DNA from: Thiothrix winogradskyi
GTDB taxonomy: Bacteria > Pseudomonadota > Gammaproteobacteria > Thiotrichales > Thiotrichaceae
Assembly (NCBI RefSeq): GCF_021650935.1
Contig: NZ_CP091244.1
Location: 3,348,001-3,412,000, forward strand
Reading direction: 5' to 3'
DNA: 64,000 nt
Every line of letters starts with the position of its first letter. The first letter of the stretch is position 1. A model generated the notes under the pieces. The model did not search any database. It had not been told where the DNA came from and worked only from the letters and a program-made list of their open reading frames with translations. The translations under genes were made by a program, and so were the position numbers. Shown piece by piece: positions 51,705-61,779 of the stretch.

Positions 51705-52334
51705 ATGGAAACAAGCTCGGAAACAAAAATTGGGTGCTTACACGTCGTTGGCGTGATTTTATTAACCGTATTCATCTCCGTCAGCGTTACGCTGTGGGTC
51801 GTACAGTACTTTTTATTCCCCAAACCGTTTAAACCTGTCACTCTCAATGAGCATGAAACCACCGTTTTGGAGCAAAAACTCCAACATCTCCATTTACCCT
51901 CGGATGACCTCACCCCAGAACCCTACACCGAAGCAGGCGCAAGCCGTGAAATTTCGCTAACCGAAAAAGAGCTGAACGCCTTGCTGGCAAAAAACACCGA
52001 CATGGCAGAGAAAGCCGTGATTGACCTCGCGGACAACCTCGCCAGCGCCAAAATCTTGCTGCCACTTGACCCCGACTTCCCGTTTATCGGCGGTAAAACG
52101 CTCAAAGTAAATGCAGGCATGGAATTGGCTTACGCAAACAATAAGCCGATTATCAAGCTCAAAGGCGTCAGTGTTTGGGGCGTACCCGTGCCCAATGCTT
52201 GGCTTGGCAATCTGAAAAATGTGGATCTGGTCAACGAATTTGGCGGTAATGCCGGTTTCTGGCAATCCTTTGCCGCTGGCGTCGAAAACATTCAGGTACA
52301 AGAAGGGCATCTGCTTATCAAACTGAAAGAATAA
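51705..52334 (+). CDS. Membrane-anchored conserved hypothetical protein
   Basis: A 209-residue protein with one N-terminal membrane segment (VVGVILLTVFISVSVTLWVV) and a periplasmic domain. Recognisable segments are ISLTEKELNALLAKNTDMAE and the ending LQVQEGHLLIKLKE-type beta strand. The family is common in gammaproteobacteria as a hypothetical; no function is known to me. It ends 3 bp before the convergent nagZ stop. Confidence 0.62.
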   Translation: METSSETKIGCLHVVGVILLTVFISVSVTLWVVQYFLFPKPFKPVTLNEHETTVLEQKLQHLHLPSDDLTPEPYTEAGASREISLTEKELNALLAKNTDMAEKAVIDLADNLASAKILLPLDPDFPFIGGKTLKVNAGMELAYANNKPIIKLKGVSVWGVPVPNAWLGNLKNVDLVNEFGGNAGFWQSFAAGVENIQVQEGHLLIKLKE

Positions 52335-52337
52335 CGC

Positions 52338-53420
52338 CTACAGCACTGTGCCGCCACGTGTGGTCGGGTCATACGCCAGTGTCATGCCAGAAGCGGTATC
52401 GGTCGCAAATTGTGCCAATACCGCTTCCGCATCAGCCCAATACGGTTGTTGTTGGGCATGTTGCAACGGCGTGAAATGGCGGCTGTATAAACGCGCCAAC
52501 CGCGCTTGCGCTGCCGGATCGCGATAATCCGCCAGCGCTTCCACCACCGCAACGGCTGCCGCACGGTTATTACACATCAACAACTGGTCGCAACCCGCCG
52601 CCAACGCGGCTTTTGCCCGCCCGACAAAATCACCTGCGGCTGCCGCTGCTGCCATATCCAAGGCATCGCTGAAAATTGCCCCCTGAAAGCCCATTTGCCC
52701 GCGCAAAATACCGCGCAACCAGCGCGTCGAAAATCCTGCTGGCACATCATCCACACACGGATACACCACATGCGAGGGCATCACCGCCTCCAAGCCTTGT
52801 GCAATCAAATGCCCGAATGGGGCAATGTCTTCCGCCCACAAGGTTTCCCAGCGGCGCTCGTCACACGGCAAGGCTTCATGCGAATCCGCCGTCACGCCAC
52901 CATGACCGGGGAAATGTTTGCCAACCGACACCATGCCTGCCAAACGTGCGCCCTGCATCCACACGCCGGTCAATGCCATTACCGGTTGCGCTTGCTGCCC
53001 GAAAGCACGATCACCAATGACCCGACTTAAGCCACGATCAATATCCAACACGGGCGCAAAGCTGAAATCTACGCCCACCGCTTGCAACTCAGATGCCATT
53101 AACCAGCCCATGCGTTGCGCCGCGTGCTTCGCTGCCGCCGGTGACTGTTGGTATAACGCTGCGTAATACCCCGCAGGCGGCAAACGCTGAAAACCTTCCC
53201 GAAACCGTTGCACGCGCCCGCCTTCCTGATCCACCGCCACCAGCAAATGCGGTTCACGCACTGCTCGAATCGCCGCCGTCAACGCCGCCAATTGCGCCGG
53301 ATTCTGGTAATTACGCGCAAACAATATCACGCCCCCGACGGCGGGATGTTGCAACAACTCACGGTCTTCAGCACTCAACGCCGTACCGGCTAAATCCAGC
53401 ATGACTGGTCCCAATGACAT
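52338..53420 (-). CDS. nagZ: Beta-N-acetylhexosaminidase
   Basis: A 360-residue cytoplasmic glycoside hydrolase family 3 enzyme that removes GlcNAc from anhydromuropeptides in cell-wall recycling. It has VAVDQEGGRVQRFREGF, the catalytic loop KHFPGHGGVTADSHEALP with the His-Asp acid/base pair, and the nucleophile Asp region FSDALDM. The C-terminal half is slightly longer than the E. coli enzyme. A class II aldolase gene lies 24 bp upstream on the same strand. Confidence 0.93.
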   Translation of the reverse strand: MSLGPVMLDLAGTALSAEDRELLQHPAVGGVILFARNYQNPAQLAALTAAIRAVREPHLLVAVDQEGGRVQRFREGFQRLPPAGYYAALYQQSPAAAKHAAQRMGWLMASELQAVGVDFSFAPVLDIDRGLSRVIGDRAFGQQAQPVMALTGVWMQGARLAGMVSVGKHFPGHGGVTADSHEALPCDERRWETLWAEDIAPFGHLIAQGLEAVMPSHVVYPCVDDVPAGFSTRWLRGILRGQMGFQGAIFSDALDMAAAAAAGDFVGRAKAALAAGCDQLLMCNNRAAAVAVVEALADYRDPAAQARLARLYSRHFTPLQHAQQQPYWADAEAVLAQFATDTASGMTLAYDPTTRGGTVL

Positions 53421-53444
53421 CAGGCTCGCTCCTTGTGTTTGCTA

Positions 53445-54086
53445 TTAAATATGCGCCGCATCCTGTAACAACTGGCGCACCAGTGCAACCGCTTCAGCAA
53501 GATTTTCACCCCACGTGATAAAACCGTCCTCATGCCCCAACATCACAACCGTATTAAGCGCTGGCTGAGTATCCCGCAATACAGCTTGCATCGCCTGCGC
53601 CATTTGTGGCGTGCCATAGGGAATATCGGCTGCCGTACACGTCAATCCCAGCGCCTGCGCTTGCTGCCAAAGCTGGGGATGATGCCCGTGAATAATCGCG
53701 TTAGCCATCGGCACACACTGGTAAATTGCCGCGTGGGTCATGGCTTCCGACGACGGTTTACGCGCCCCAACCGCCTGCAACCAATGGTGCTGGACATCGC
53801 AAGCCAACACTTGCGCATAGTGTTGGGCAGTCAAGATTGGTAGATGCCCTGTTTGCGTTCCCGTAATCACAAACGCGCCCTGCACTTCATGCGTCACCGT
53901 GCGCACACTGACATTGCCGTAACCCAAACCACCGTACCGCGCAGCATCCTGCCCCAATACACCCCATTGCCACAACAAACTACGGCTGTGATTGAGCGCG
54001 TCAAAATCAGGACAATCCAATCCTGCGTCACTCGCGGTGTATGACAAGGTAAATTTAATAACGCCCTCGGCTTCTGGCGGGTGCAT
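53445..54086 (-). CDS. Class II aldolase/adducin family protein
   Basis: A 213-residue protein with the class II aldolase fold. The zinc ligands are the His pair in IIHGHHPQL and a downstream His in VVMLGHEDGFI. GLGYGNVSVR and ITGTQTGHL are the phosphate-binding loop and the catalytic segment region of the family. It differs from MtnB (methylthioribulose-phosphate dehydratase) in length and context, so only the family is assigned. It precedes nagZ and diverges from the 54119 gene. Confidence 0.8.
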   Translation of the reverse strand: MHPPEAEGVIKFTLSYTASDAGLDCPDFDALNHSRSLLWQWGVLGQDAARYGGLGYGNVSVRTVTHEVQGAFVITGTQTGHLPILTAQHYAQVLACDVQHHWLQAVGARKPSSEAMTHAAIYQCVPMANAIIHGHHPQLWQQAQALGLTCTAADIPYGTPQMAQAMQAVLRDTQPALNTVVMLGHEDGFITWGENLAEAVALVRQLLQDAAHI

Positions 54087-54118
54087 ATGCTTTCCTGTTT
54101 TGTGATACTTTCGAGATT

Positions 54119-54868
54119 ATGCAAGTAAACATCCAAACCTTACACCACAGCGAAGACGAATTCGGCACAATCACCGTGCTGGATGATGGCGAATGCCGCA
54201 TTCTCGCCTTTGCGCCCAACGACGAACAAAGCCGTTGCCTGAAAGCTACCCCGCATGTATTGCAATACGAATATACCCAAGCCATGTTGCTGGTATTGCT
54301 GTTTTGCCAACCAAAACGGGTACTGATTTTAGGCTTAGGTGGCGGCAGTTTGGTCACTGCCCTGCACCGCCACATCCCCGGCATTCACATTACCGCTGTG
54401 GAACTACGCGCCACCGTCATCGACGTTGCCCAGCGTTTTTTCCAAATGCCGCGCAGCAAACGCCTGCAAATCATCCAACAAGATGCCGACGACTTTCTGA
54501 ACAGCGCGGAAATACGCAAAGTTGATGTGGTATTCGCCGACCTCTACCACGGTGATGGCGTGGATCATGTGCAATTGCGTGCCGATTTTATCGCCCGCTG
54601 TGCCGCCAATATCAAGGAAGACGGCTGGCTAGTAATGAATTGCTGGACAGAACAGCGCGAAGATCCCTTGTTACGCGATGCCTTACGCGCACACTTTACC
54701 GACATTCGCACCGTGCTGACGGGCAGCAAAAACTGGGTGATAATCGCAGGCAAAACGCCTGATTTTCAAACGACCCGTGCCTTGAAAGATACTGCTGAAC
54801 ACCTGAGTGCTTCGCTAGGCTTCTCATTGATACGTTCACTCATGCGCTCGCGGGCATTAGGCGAATAG
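54119..54868 (+). CDS. Spermidine synthase-like protein
   Basis: A 249-residue protein with the spermidine-synthase Rossmann fold: glycine-rich loop LILGLGGGSLVTAL, acidic binding residue in ITAVELRATVIDVA, and VVFADLYHGDG for the catalytic Asp region. The N-terminal beta domain of true SpeE is short, and the usual GGGDG is GGGSL, so it may be a related SAM-binding enzyme without aminopropyl transfer. It diverges from the class II aldolase gene. Confidence 0.72.
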   Translation: MQVNIQTLHHSEDEFGTITVLDDGECRILAFAPNDEQSRCLKATPHVLQYEYTQAMLLVLLFCQPKRVLILGLGGGSLVTALHRHIPGIHITAVELRATVIDVAQRFFQMPRSKRLQIIQQDADDFLNSAEIRKVDVVFADLYHGDGVDHVQLRADFIARCAANIKEDGWLVMNCWTEQREDPLLRDALRAHFTDIRTVLTGSKNWVIIAGKTPDFQTTRALKDTAEHLSASLGFSLIRSLMRSRALGE

Positions 54869-54909
54869 CCTGTGTTATAGTATCCCCACCCACTTAATCG
54901 GAAAAAACC

Positions 54910-56487
54910 ATGCGCAAACTGCCACGCTTGTTACTCGCTCTCTGTTTAACCTACGCCCCGTTCGCCTTCGCCGAAACTGTGCTGAAACGCGGCAATGGCA
55001 CTGAACCGGAAACGCTGGATATTCACCAATCCTCCGGCGTTTCTGAAGCGAATATTCAGCGCGATATGTTTGAAGGGCTGGTCACAGAAGATGCGCTTGG
55101 CAAGCTGCAACCCGGCGTGGCAGAAAAGTGGGAAATCAGCGCCGACGGTAAGCGCTACACCTTCCACTTACGCAAAGACAGCCAATGGTCAGATGGCAGC
55201 GCCGTAACCGCTGACGATTTCGTGTACGCCTACCAGCGGGCGCTGGCACCGGAAACCGCATCCGACTACGCTTTTATTCTGTGGCCGATTGCGGGCGCTG
55301 AAGCCTTCAACAAAGGCGAACAAAAAGACCCTGCCAGCATTGGCGTGAAAGCCCTTAACCCGCAAACGCTGGAAATCACGCTCAAAGCACCCACCTCCTA
55401 TTTCCTCGGCATGTTAATGCATCCAATGGCATTCCCTGTTCCCAAGCAAGCGCTGGAAAAAGCGGGCAAGGATTGGATTAAACCCGAAAATATCCGCTGC
55501 AACGGCGCATACTGCCTGAGCGAGTGGACCCCACAAGCCCACGTCAAGCTGGTGAAAAACCCGCATTACCGCCGCGCTGCTGAAGTGAAAATTGACAGCG
55601 TGTACTACATTCCCACCGAAGACCAGAACAGCGAACTCAAACGCTACCGCGCTGGGGAAATCGACATTACTTACGACGTGCCTTCTGATCAGATTAAAAC
55701 CGTCGAAAAGGATTTCCCCACAGAGTTCCGCAATACATCCTACATCGGCACATACTATTACGCGCTCAATCTGGAAAATCCCGCATTCAAGGAAAATCCT
55801 AAGCTGCGCCGCGCCCTGTCGCTGGCACTGGATCGTGACATCCTCACCGAAAAAATCACCCAAGCCGGTGAAATACCCGCGTGGGGTTGGGTTCCGCCCG
55901 TTGATCATTACACCCAACAAAACATGGAAGAAAAATCGCTGGATAAAGCCGCCCGTACCAAACTTGCCCAAGATCTGTATGCCGAAAGCGGCTATGGCAC
56001 TGACAAACCGCTGGAGCTCGAAATTCTCTACAACACCAGCGACAACAATAAAAAACTCGCGATTGCGGTAGCTGCGATGTGGAAACAAGTGTTAGGCGTG
56101 AAAACCAACCTGCGCAATGAAGAGTGGAAAGTCTACCTCAGTTCACGCAAGCAAAAGCAATTTCAAGTGGTGCGTTCCAGTTGGATTGGCGATTACAACG
56201 ACGCACACACCTTCCTCAGCCTGTTCAAGTCCGATGTCGGTGAAATGAACACCTCCGGCTACAAGAACCCCGAATTCGACCGTTTAATGGCAGAAGCCGA
56301 AACCCAAACCGACGCCAAAAAGCGCCAAGAAGCCATGGAACAAGCCGAACGTATTCTGCTGGCAGATATGCCAATCATCCCGATTTACTACAACACCACG
56401 CAACACTTGGTCAGCCCGAAAATCACCGGGTGGGAAAATAATGTGATGGATGTGCATCCAACTCAGTATCTGGGCTTGGTGCCATAA
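54910..56487 (+). CDS. Oligopeptide ABC transporter substrate-binding protein (OppA-like)
   Basis: A 525-residue SBP family 5 protein with a signal peptide (LALCLTYAPFAFAE). Conserved segments are RGNGTEPETLDIHQ at the start, VAEKWEISADGKRYTFHLRK, the binding domain HPMAFPVPK and NYNDAHTFLSLF-type terminal lobe. It resembles OppA/MppA proteins in length and composition. No permease or ATPase genes lie beside it, so it may work with a transporter encoded elsewhere. Confidence 0.86.
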   Translation: MRKLPRLLLALCLTYAPFAFAETVLKRGNGTEPETLDIHQSSGVSEANIQRDMFEGLVTEDALGKLQPGVAEKWEISADGKRYTFHLRKDSQWSDGSAVTADDFVYAYQRALAPETASDYAFILWPIAGAEAFNKGEQKDPASIGVKALNPQTLEITLKAPTSYFLGMLMHPMAFPVPKQALEKAGKDWIKPENIRCNGAYCLSEWTPQAHVKLVKNPHYRRAAEVKIDSVYYIPTEDQNSELKRYRAGEIDITYDVPSDQIKTVEKDFPTEFRNTSYIGTYYYALNLENPAFKENPKLRRALSLALDRDILTEKITQAGEIPAWGWVPPVDHYTQQNMEEKSLDKAARTKLAQDLYAESGYGTDKPLELEILYNTSDNNKKLAIAVAAMWKQVLGVKTNLRNEEWKVYLSSRKQKQFQVVRSSWIGDYNDAHTFLSLFKSDVGEMNTSGYKNPEFDRLMAEAETQTDAKKRQEAMEQAERILLADMPIIPIYYNTTQHLVSPKITGWENNVMDVHPTQYLGLVP

Positions 56488-56529
56488 AGACTTAAGGACC
56501 AAAACCACTTATCACCAAAGGAGATCATT

Positions 56530-58440
56530 ATGCCGGATAACGCCCAAACGCCCGACCCACAAGCCGGAATCAATACCCTAGGATTTGCCTCCGCAGCCAA
56601 GGAAATGCAGGAAAACTTCAAGCAAGTTGAAGAAATCATGGCAGGTTTCAGCAAAGCGCATGAAGGGATGAAACTTGACCCCTATAATCTGAAACAGGCT
56701 TACAGCGACTGGATGGAAGCCGCTCTCAAAAACCCCGAAAAGCTCATTGAAACCAATATGGCTTTCTGGCAAAAGTCGATGGAACTGACCCAGCAAGCCA
56801 TGCAAAGCTTCATGAGTGGGCAACCGGCTGCCAAGGTCTTTGAAACCCCCAAATCCGACCGCCGTTTCAGCCACGAAGACTGGGAAAACAAGCCCGCGTT
56901 TGATGTGATCAAACAGACGTACCTGCTGGTGTCTGACTGGACGCGCCAAGTCGTCGCCTCCGCCGAAGGCTTGGATGAGCGTACTGCCGAGCGCGTCAAG
57001 TTTTTCACCGAACGCAGCCTCGATGCGATGTCACCAACCAATTTTGCCCTGACCAATCCGGCAGTGTTGGAAAAAATCCGCAATACCAAAGGCGCGAATC
57101 TGGTACACGGCTTGAAAAACATGCTGGAAGATTTGGAAGCAGGCAACGGGCAATTACGAATTCGCATGACCGATACCAAAGCCTTCAAGCTAGGTGAAAA
57201 CGTCGCCGTCACCCCCGGCAAAGTCGTGTTCCAGAACAAGATGTTCCAGTTGATCCAATACACGCCCAGCACGGAAAAAGTCCTGAAACGCCCGCTGTTG
57301 ATCGTACCGCCGTGGATTAACAAGTTTTACATTCTGGATTTGCAACCGAAAAACTCCATGCTCAAATGGCTGGTGGATCAAGGGCATACCGTCTACGTGA
57401 TGTCGTGGGTCAACCCCGATGAAACCTATGTGGATACCGGCTTTGAAGACTACATTCACGCCGTTATCAACGCGCTGGATGCGGTGGAATACGATAGCGG
57501 CGAATCCGAACTGAACATGATTGGCTACTGCATCGGCGGCACCTTGCTATCGTCTACTTTGGCTTACTTGAAAAGCAAAGGCGATACCCGCGTTAAGAGC
57601 GCCACTTTCTTCACCACCATGCTGGATTTCTCGGAACCGGGTGAACTCGGCGTGTTTATCGACGAAGCTCAGATCAGCACGCTTGAGACGCAAATGCAGG
57701 AACAGGGTTACATGGATGGCAGCACCATGTCCGGCGCATTCAACCTGTTGCGGGCGAATGATTTGATTTGGTCGTTCTACGTCAATAACTACTTGCTGGG
57801 CAATGATCCACGCCCGTTCGACTTGCTGTACTGGAACTCGGATTCAACGCGGATGCCGGTGAAAATGCACTCTTGGTATCTGCGTAACCTCTACAAAGAC
57901 AACAAACTGTGCCAACCCAAAGCCCTGAGTGTGGACGGCGTGGAATTGGATTTAGGTACGATTGACGTACCTGCATGCTTTATTTCCACCATCGAAGACC
58001 ACATTGCACCTTGGAAATCCACCTATTCCGGTGCGCGGTTGTTTGGCGGCGATGTGCGCTTTATTTTGGGCGGTTCCGGGCATATTGCCGGTATCGTGAA
58101 CCCACCTGCTGCCAATAAGTACAACTACCGCGTCAGTAACGAACTGCCGGAAAGTGCTGATACATGGTTAGCCAACACACAAGTGAATGCAGGTTCTTGG
58201 TGGCCGGAATGGGATAGCTGGGTACGTGCGCTGGCAAATAACGAACAGGTTGATGCGCGTCAACCGGGTGCTGGCAAACTTGCAGCGATTGAAAATGCGC
58301 CGGGTACTTACGTCAAATGCCGTTTGGGTGAACCAACACCGGTACTTGAACCGACAGTGCTGCCGGATTCAGTTTCGCCGTCACCCGTCGCCCCCCAGCC
58401 ACCTCTCCCCAAAAAGGCGAAGGGTAGCAAGAAAAAATAA
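56530..58440 (+). CDS. phaC: Class I polyhydroxyalkanoate synthase
   Basis: A 636-residue synthase that polymerises (R)-hydroxyacyl-CoA into storage polyester on granules. It has the alpha/beta hydrolase core with lipase-like box GYCIGG whose Cys is the nucleophile, a conserved Asp region (TIDVPACFISTIEDHIAPW) and a catalytic His in GGSGHIAGIVNPP. The N-terminal ~190 residues carry helices typical of class I enzymes (YSDWMEAALKNPEKLI). The tail is extended by a Pro/Lys-rich KKAKGSKKK end. An AAGGAGATC Shine-Dalgarno precedes the ATG. Confidence 0.95.
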   Translation: MPDNAQTPDPQAGINTLGFASAAKEMQENFKQVEEIMAGFSKAHEGMKLDPYNLKQAYSDWMEAALKNPEKLIETNMAFWQKSMELTQQAMQSFMSGQPAAKVFETPKSDRRFSHEDWENKPAFDVIKQTYLLVSDWTRQVVASAEGLDERTAERVKFFTERSLDAMSPTNFALTNPAVLEKIRNTKGANLVHGLKNMLEDLEAGNGQLRIRMTDTKAFKLGENVAVTPGKVVFQNKMFQLIQYTPSTEKVLKRPLLIVPPWINKFYILDLQPKNSMLKWLVDQGHTVYVMSWVNPDETYVDTGFEDYIHAVINALDAVEYDSGESELNMIGYCIGGTLLSSTLAYLKSKGDTRVKSATFFTTMLDFSEPGELGVFIDEAQISTLETQMQEQGYMDGSTMSGAFNLLRANDLIWSFYVNNYLLGNDPRPFDLLYWNSDSTRMPVKMHSWYLRNLYKDNKLCQPKALSVDGVELDLGTIDVPACFISTIEDHIAPWKSTYSGARLFGGDVRFILGGSGHIAGIVNPPAANKYNYRVSNELPESADTWLANTQVNAGSWWPEWDSWVRALANNEQVDARQPGAGKLAAIENAPGTYVKCRLGEPTPVLEPTVLPDSVSPSPVAPQPPLPKKAKGSKKK

Positions 58441-58460
58441 CTTCTTAGCCCCTCTCTAGC

Positions 58461-59213
58461 TTACTCGCGGGTTTGGAACTTCCGACCCGCGAACGCTGCC
58501 AACATGCCACGCAAAATATTCATCTCACTCACCGTCACCCCTGCCCGCCCGAACAGCCGCCGCATCCGCCGCATCAGCAAGCGCGGGTTTTCAGGGTCAA
58601 GAAAGCGAGTAGCAATCATCGACTGTTCCAAATGCGTGTAAAAGCTTTCCATAGACTCTGCACTGGCTAAGGCATCATCTGGGTCAGATGGCGTCAATTC
58701 ACTGGGCGTTGCCAAACGCACTGCCGTTGCACATTCGTAAGCCATCACCTGAACCGCCATTGCAATATTCAGCGACAAAAAGTCGAATGCCATCGGAATA
58801 TGCACCAAGGTATTGCAGTGATCGAGTTCTTCATTGGTCAAGCCGGTGCGTTCGCGCCCGAAGACCAACGCGATTTTCTGCTGTGGCAAATGTTCGGCAA
58901 CGAATACGCCACATTCCCGCGAATCCATCTGCGGCCATTGCAGGGTGCGTTCGGAACGCGCACTGGTGCCGATCACGATGTGGCAATCTGCCACCGCTTC
59001 TTGCAAGGTCGGCACAATTCTTGCCTGTTCCACAATGTCATTCGCGCCGGATGCTAATGCCCACGTGTCTTGGGAATACGGTTTGCGCGGGGCAACTAGG
59101 CGTAAATCTTTAATCCCCATGACTTTCATGGCACGGGCTGCTGAGCCGATATTGCCGGGGTGCGAGGTTTCCACCATGACGATGCACAAATTTTCTAGCG
59201 CAGGTGTATACAT
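58461..59213 (-). CDS. trmJ: tRNA (cytidine/uridine-2'-O-)-methyltransferase TrmJ
   Basis: A 250-residue SPOUT-family enzyme that 2'-O-methylates C32 or U32 of tRNA. It has the N-terminal VMVETSHPGNIGSAARAMK, VFGRERTGLTNEEL and the SLNIAMAVQVMAYE knot motif, and a C-terminal helical domain. The start at 59213 follows GAGCGGAGC; a TTG start six codons earlier has no support. It ends 20 bp from the convergent phaC stop and may be co-transcribed with livF. Confidence 0.92.
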   Translation of the reverse strand: MYTPALENLCIVMVETSHPGNIGSAARAMKVMGIKDLRLVAPRKPYSQDTWALASGANDIVEQARIVPTLQEAVADCHIVIGTSARSERTLQWPQMDSRECGVFVAEHLPQQKIALVFGRERTGLTNEELDHCNTLVHIPMAFDFLSLNIAMAVQVMAYECATAVRLATPSELTPSDPDDALASAESMESFYTHLEQSMIATRFLDPENPRLLMRRMRRLFGRAGVTVSEMNILRGMLAAFAGRKFQTRE

Positions 59214-59234
59214 AGGAATTGCTCCGCTCAATGC

Positions 59235-59948
59235 TTAGAATTCGCCCAGATAAGCGGCTTGTACGGCAGGATCATTTGCCAAGGCTTGCGCCGCACCACT
59301 CAGGGTAATTTCGCCGTGTTCCATCACGTAACCGCGCTGGCTGATGCCTAAAGCAAGGCGCACGTTTTGTTCGATCAGCAAAATGGTGATGCCTTGTTGC
59401 GCAATGGTTTGAATAATGCGGTAAATGGTTTGCACCATAATCGGCGCAAGCCCCATGCTGGGTTCGTCGAGCATCAACAGTTTCGGTTTGGACAGCATGG
59501 CGCGTGCCAATGCCAGCATTTGTTGTTCGCCACCGGAAAGCAGCCCCGCCTGTTGCTGATGCCGTTCCTGCAAACGTGGCAGCAAGGTGTAAATTTCGTC
59601 GATTTCGCGTTGCACATTGTCGCGATCAGTGCGGTTGTACGCGCCCATCAGCAGGTTTTCCAGCACAGTCATGCGGGTGAAAATACCGCGCCCTTCGGGG
59701 ACTAACGCAAGGTTTAACGCAGCAATCTGGAAGGCAGGCATTCCATTGAGGCGCTTGCCATCGAAGCTAATCTCGCCAGCAGAAGCGGGCAATAAGCCGC
59801 TCAGGGTTTTGAGGGTGGTTGTTTTTCCAGCACCATTTGCACCGATCAGACAGACCGTTTCGCCTTGTTGCACCTCAAAGCTGATGCCTTTCACCGCTTG
59901 GATACTGTCGTAATGCACACTCAGGTTTTGCACGGAAAGCAGGCTCAT
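59235..59948 (-). CDS. livF: Branched-chain amino-acid ABC transporter ATPase LivF
   Basis: A 237-residue ABC ATPase, one of the two subunits of the Liv transporter. It has Walker A GANGAGKTTT, signature LSGGEQQ, Walker B LLMLDEPSMGLAP and the H-loop in ILLIEQNVR. The family start (LSVQNLSVHYDSIQAVKG) is intact. It overlaps livG by 4 nt and trmJ lies downstream. Confidence 0.95.
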   Translation of the reverse strand: MSLLSVQNLSVHYDSIQAVKGISFEVQQGETVCLIGANGAGKTTTLKTLSGLLPASAGEISFDGKRLNGMPAFQIAALNLALVPEGRGIFTRMTVLENLLMGAYNRTDRDNVQREIDEIYTLLPRLQERHQQQAGLLSGGEQQMLALARAMLSKPKLLMLDEPSMGLAPIMVQTIYRIIQTIAQQGITILLIEQNVRLALGISQRGYVMEHGEITLSGAAQALANDPAVQAAYLGEF

Positions 59949-60715
59949 ACCACCACCTCCGCGCCCAAATAGGCGGCAATCACTTTGGGGTCGTGACGCA
60001 CGGTATCGGGTGCGCCTTCGGCAATCTTTTCGCCGTAATCCAGCACCACCAGCCGGTCACAAATTCCCATCACCAGTTTGACATCGTGTTCGATCAGCAT
60101 CAGGGTCAAGCCTTCGCTACGTAAACTGACCATTAGTTCACGCAGGGCATTTTTCTCATTCGGATTCATCCCGGCAGCAGGTTCATCCAGCGCCAGTAGT
60201 TTAGGTTCGCTGGCTAACGCACGAGCAATTTCCAAACGGCGTTGGTCGCCATAGGAAAGGTTTTTCGCCAGCGAATGCGCGTGTTTGCCGATACCAACGC
60301 GGTTGAGCAATTGCATAGCGTAAGCGGCACAATCACGCTCTTCCTTGCGGTTGTGCGCCGTGTGCAGCAACGCCGCCAACACGCCGGAAGTGGTACGGGT
60401 ATGCCGCCCGACCATCACATTTTCCAGCGCGGTCATATTGTGGAACAGGCGGATATTCTGGAAAGTCCGCGCAAACCCAGTCTTGAGGATTTGGTGCGGT
60501 TTGCGGCGGTACAGCGATACGCCATCCAGCTCAATCGCGCCGGTATCGGGTTGATACAACCCCGTCAGGGCATTGAACAGCGTGGTTTTACCGGCACCAT
60601 TTGGACCAATAACCCCGAAAATTTCACCCTTGCGCACCGTGAAACTGACATCGGTGAGCGCCTTGATGCCGCCAAAATGCTTGGAAACGGCTTCCACCCG
60701 CAATAAATCACTCAT
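59945..60715 (-). CDS. livG: Branched-chain amino-acid ABC transporter ATPase LivG
   Basis: A 256-residue ABC ATPase pairing with LivF. It has Walker A GPNGAGKTTL, the Q-loop region GFARTFQNIRLF, signature LSYGDQR, and Walker B LLALDEPAAGMNPNE. The last residues (VIAAYLGAEVVV) are typical of LivG. Start and stop overlap livM and livF by 4 nt each, so it is translationally coupled. Confidence 0.95.
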   Translation of the reverse strand: MSDLLRVEAVSKHFGGIKALTDVSFTVRKGEIFGVIGPNGAGKTTLFNALTGLYQPDTGAIELDGVSLYRRKPHQILKTGFARTFQNIRLFHNMTALENVMVGRHTRTTSGVLAALLHTAHNRKEERDCAAYAMQLLNRVGIGKHAHSLAKNLSYGDQRRLEIARALASEPKLLALDEPAAGMNPNEKNALRELMVSLRSEGLTLMLIEHDVKLVMGICDRLVVLDYGEKIAEGAPDTVRHDPKVIAAYLGAEVVV

Positions 60716-61779
60716 GGGGCTTCCTCCGCCAACTCGCGTTTGCGCTGTTTGGAAGGCAGCAAACCTGCCGGGCGGAAAATCATCATCAACACCAAGGCAA
60801 TCCCGAACAACAACATGCGCAAGTCAGCCGGATCAATAAACACCTGACCAAATAAGACACGCTGTAAATCGCCGGTATAACGCAAGGCTTCGGGAATCAT
60901 CGTCACCAGCAATGCGCCCAAAATAACGCCCCAAATATTGCCCATGCCTCCCAACACAATCATGGCAAGGATCATGATGGATTCCATCAGATTGAAACTT
61001 TCCGGGCTAACAAAGCCCTGAAAACTGGCAAACAGACCGCCACTCAAACCCCCGAACGTCGCGCCCATCGCAAATGCCAACAGTTTGATATTACGGGTAT
61101 TGATACCGGATGCTGCCGCTGCCATTTCATCCTCGCGAATCGCCACCCATGCCCGCCCAATACGCGAATTTTCTAGGCGCATCGACACAAACACCACCAG
61201 TGCCACACAGGCCAAAAACAGGTAGTAATACATGTGCGGGGATGACAGGGTTAAACCAAACACTTCCTGGGTTTTGCCTAGCGAAAAACCAAACAGGTTC
61301 ACGGGTTCAATCTGGGTAATCCCTTGCGGGCCATTGGTGATATTCACCGGTGAATTCAAATTATTCAGGAAAATACGGATAATTTCCCCGAAACCCAGCG
61401 TCACAATGGCAAGGTAATCACCACGCAATCGCAAGGTCGGCGCTCCCAGCAACACCCCAAACAAGGCAGCCATAGCCGCGCCAATCGGCAAAATCATCCA
61501 AAACGGCAAGTCCAGCCCGAAATGCGGCGAAGCCAGTAATGCCCAGCAATACGCGCCCACCGCATAAAACGCCACATAGCCCAAATCCAGCAGCCCGGCG
61601 TAACCGACCACAATGTTCAGCCCTAACGCCAACATAATGTATAACAGGGCGAAATCCAGAATCCGCACCCACGATTTACCCAGACCGGCTTCCACCAGAA
61701 ACGGTAACAGCAGCAAGCCGATCAGCAACAAACCGGCAGACAGCCACACTTTGCCTCTTAATGCCTCAAGCACGTTCAA
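60712..61779 (-). CDS. livM: Branched-chain amino-acid ABC transporter permease LivM
   Basis: A 355-residue inner-membrane permease with about nine spans and the family segments LNIVVGYAGLLDLGYVAFYAVGAY, GAPTLRLRGDYLAIVTLGFGEI and the EAA-like loop near GRAWVAIREDEMAA. The tail MIFRPAGLLPSKQRKREL is typical. It overlaps livH by 14 nt and livG by 4 nt. Confidence 0.94.
   Translation of the reverse strand: MNVLEALRGKVWLSAGLLLIGLLLLPFLVEAGLGKSWVRILDFALLYIMLALGLNIVVGYAGLLDLGYVAFYAVGAYCWALLASPHFGLDLPFWMILPIGAAMAALFGVLLGAPTLRLRGDYLAIVTLGFGEIIRIFLNNLNSPVNITNGPQGITQIEPVNLFGFSLGKTQEVFGLTLSSPHMYYYLFLACVALVVFVSMRLENSRIGRAWVAIREDEMAAAASGINTRNIKLLAFAMGATFGGLSGGLFASFQGFVSPESFNLMESIMILAMIVLGGMGNIWGVILGALLVTMIPEALRYTGDLQRVLFGQVFIDPADLRMLLFGIALVLMMIFRPAGLLPSKQRKRELAEEAP

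Noticed and set aside
55414..56088. 224-codon minus-strand frame inside the OppA-like gene
   Set aside because: Antisense shadow of a clearly conserved gene.
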